From positions 1 to 5,951 of the forward strand of contig JAZTXA010000081.1 in NCBI GenBank assembly GCA_045636245.1: a stretch of DNA of 5,951 nt. Direction: 5' to 3'. How positions within the stretch are numbered: position 1 is the first letter of the stretch; the number at the start of each line of letters is the position of its first letter. The position numbers were made by a program, and so were the translations under genes. The notes beneath the pieces are model-generated. The model saw only the letters and a list, made by a program, of their open reading frames with translations. It was not told where the DNA came from and searched no databases. Shown here piece after piece: positions 5,398-5,951 of the stretch. This DNA is from RGIG7213 sp045636245 (GTDB taxonomy: Bacteria; Bacillota; Clostridia; Oscillospirales; CAG-272).

Positions 5398-5951
5398 ATG
5401 AGTAACAGATTGGAAAACGAAACAAGCCCTTATTTACTTCAGCACAAGGACAACCCCGTTGACTGGTATCCTTGGTGTAATGAAGCATTTGAGCGTGCAA
5501 AAAAAGAAGACAAGCCTGTTTTTTTAAGCATCGGATACAGTGCTTGCCATTGGTGCCACGTGCTTGCCCACGAAAGCTTTGAAGATGAAGAAACAGCACA
5601 GCTGTTGAATAAATATTTTATATCCATAAAAGTGGACAAGGAAGAAAGACCCGACATAGACAGCGTTTATATGGCGGTTTGCCAAGCCTTTACGGGAAGC
5701 GGCGGCTGGCCCACAAGCATCTTTATGACGGCGGACAAAAAGCCTTTCTTTGCGGGAACTTATTTTCCGAAAACATCAAGAGGTGGGATGATAGGCTTTC
5801 GGGAGCTGTTAACTGTCATACACGAAAAATGGGTATCAGACAAAGATACACTGACCAAACAGTCAGAAGAGATAATAAAGCATCTGAACGCTTCCGAGGC
5901 TGTCAGTGAAGCCGCGGATATTGATCTTCCCCGCCTTGCAGTAAGACAATA
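5398..5951 (+). CDS. YyaL/SPATA20-family thioredoxin-domain protein (DUF255), N-terminal part (runs off right edge)
   Basis: The plus strand stays open from this ATG to the right edge, giving 184 residues. The start NRLENETSPYLLQHKDNPVDWYPW (residues 3-26) is the hallmark of the family. It is followed by a thioredoxin-like fold with CHWC (50-53), HESFED (58-63), VDKEERPDID (79-88), GGWP (102-105) and FFAGTYFP (117-124). Full-length proteins are about 600-700 residues, with this domain followed by a glycosidase-like alpha/alpha toroid, so under a third is present. The cellular role of the family is not well established; a redox or protein-handling role is inferred from the fold. Compared with the pattern I know, the usual PWG is PWC here (C27), and VMEHESF is VLAHESF. 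It is divergent from the P-loop/two-component operon, so a functional link is not implied. Confidence 0.93.
   Translation, partial: MSNRLENETSPYLLQHKDNPVDWYPWCNEAFERAKKEDKPVFLSIGYSACHWCHVLAHESFEDEETAQLLNKYFISIKVDKEERPDIDSVYMAVCQAFTGSGGWPTSIFMTADKKPFFAGTYFPKTSRGGMIGFRELLTVIHEKWVSDKDTLTKQSEEIIKHLNASEAVSEAADIDLPRLAVRQ

Noticed and set aside
5439..5657. Minus-strand open frames opposite the YyaL-like gene
   Set aside because: The plus strand here carries the diagnostic SPYLLQHKDNPVDWYPW, CHWC and KEERPDID motifs in one uninterrupted frame.

Overview
This window looks like an ordinary chromosomal stretch from a low-to-moderate GC Gram-positive anaerobe, most likely a Clostridia member (Oscillospiraceae- or Lachnospiraceae-like). 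That placement rests on AT-rich intergenic DNA, strong GGAG/AGGAG ribosome binding sites, consensus sigma-A-type promoter elements and the protein families present. It is inference from style and not a species assignment. I saw no tRNA, rRNA, CRISPR array, insertion sequence or phage gene.

Layout, right to left because nearly everything is on the minus strand. At the right edge (5398-5951, plus strand) is the N-terminal part of a YyaL/SPATA20-type thioredoxin-fold protein. It is transcribed away from everything else. The AT-rich divergent gap (5204-5397) holds a near-consensus minus-strand promoter (TTGCAA, 17 bp, TATAAT with an extended TG). That promoter drives a tight four-gene unit: a FlaR/adenylate-kinase-like P-loop protein (4715-5203), a second, unassigned P-loop NTPase (4019-4693), a short KdpD-like sensor histidine kinase (2931-4022) and a KdpE-like response regulator (2234-2938). 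The last three genes are joined by overlaps of 4 and 8 nt. The unit ends at a convincing intrinsic terminator with a 14-bp stem (2193-2228).

Directly beyond the terminator, on the same strand, a second unit starts. It encodes a Na+/phosphate symporter with a C-terminal PhoU domain (437-2119) and, 20 nt later, the N-terminal part of an ArsB/NhaD/SLC13-like permease (1-416, running off the left edge). The short space between the units holds a candidate -10 (TATACT). Where the -35 should be there is a perfect 8-bp direct repeat with an 11-bp period, the geometry bound by OmpR/PhoB-family regulators such as the one encoded just upstream.

Working model (inference): the membrane sensor kinase phosphorylates the KdpE-like regulator, which may control the adjacent phosphate/anion transport genes. 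No kdpFABC genes are visible, and the kinase lacks the N-terminal KdpD and USP domains, so a potassium role should not be assumed. The two P-loop proteins are co-transcribed with the two-component system, but their job there is unknown. The 11-bp repeat and the unusual composition of the signalling operon are the most interesting points; everything else is conventional.
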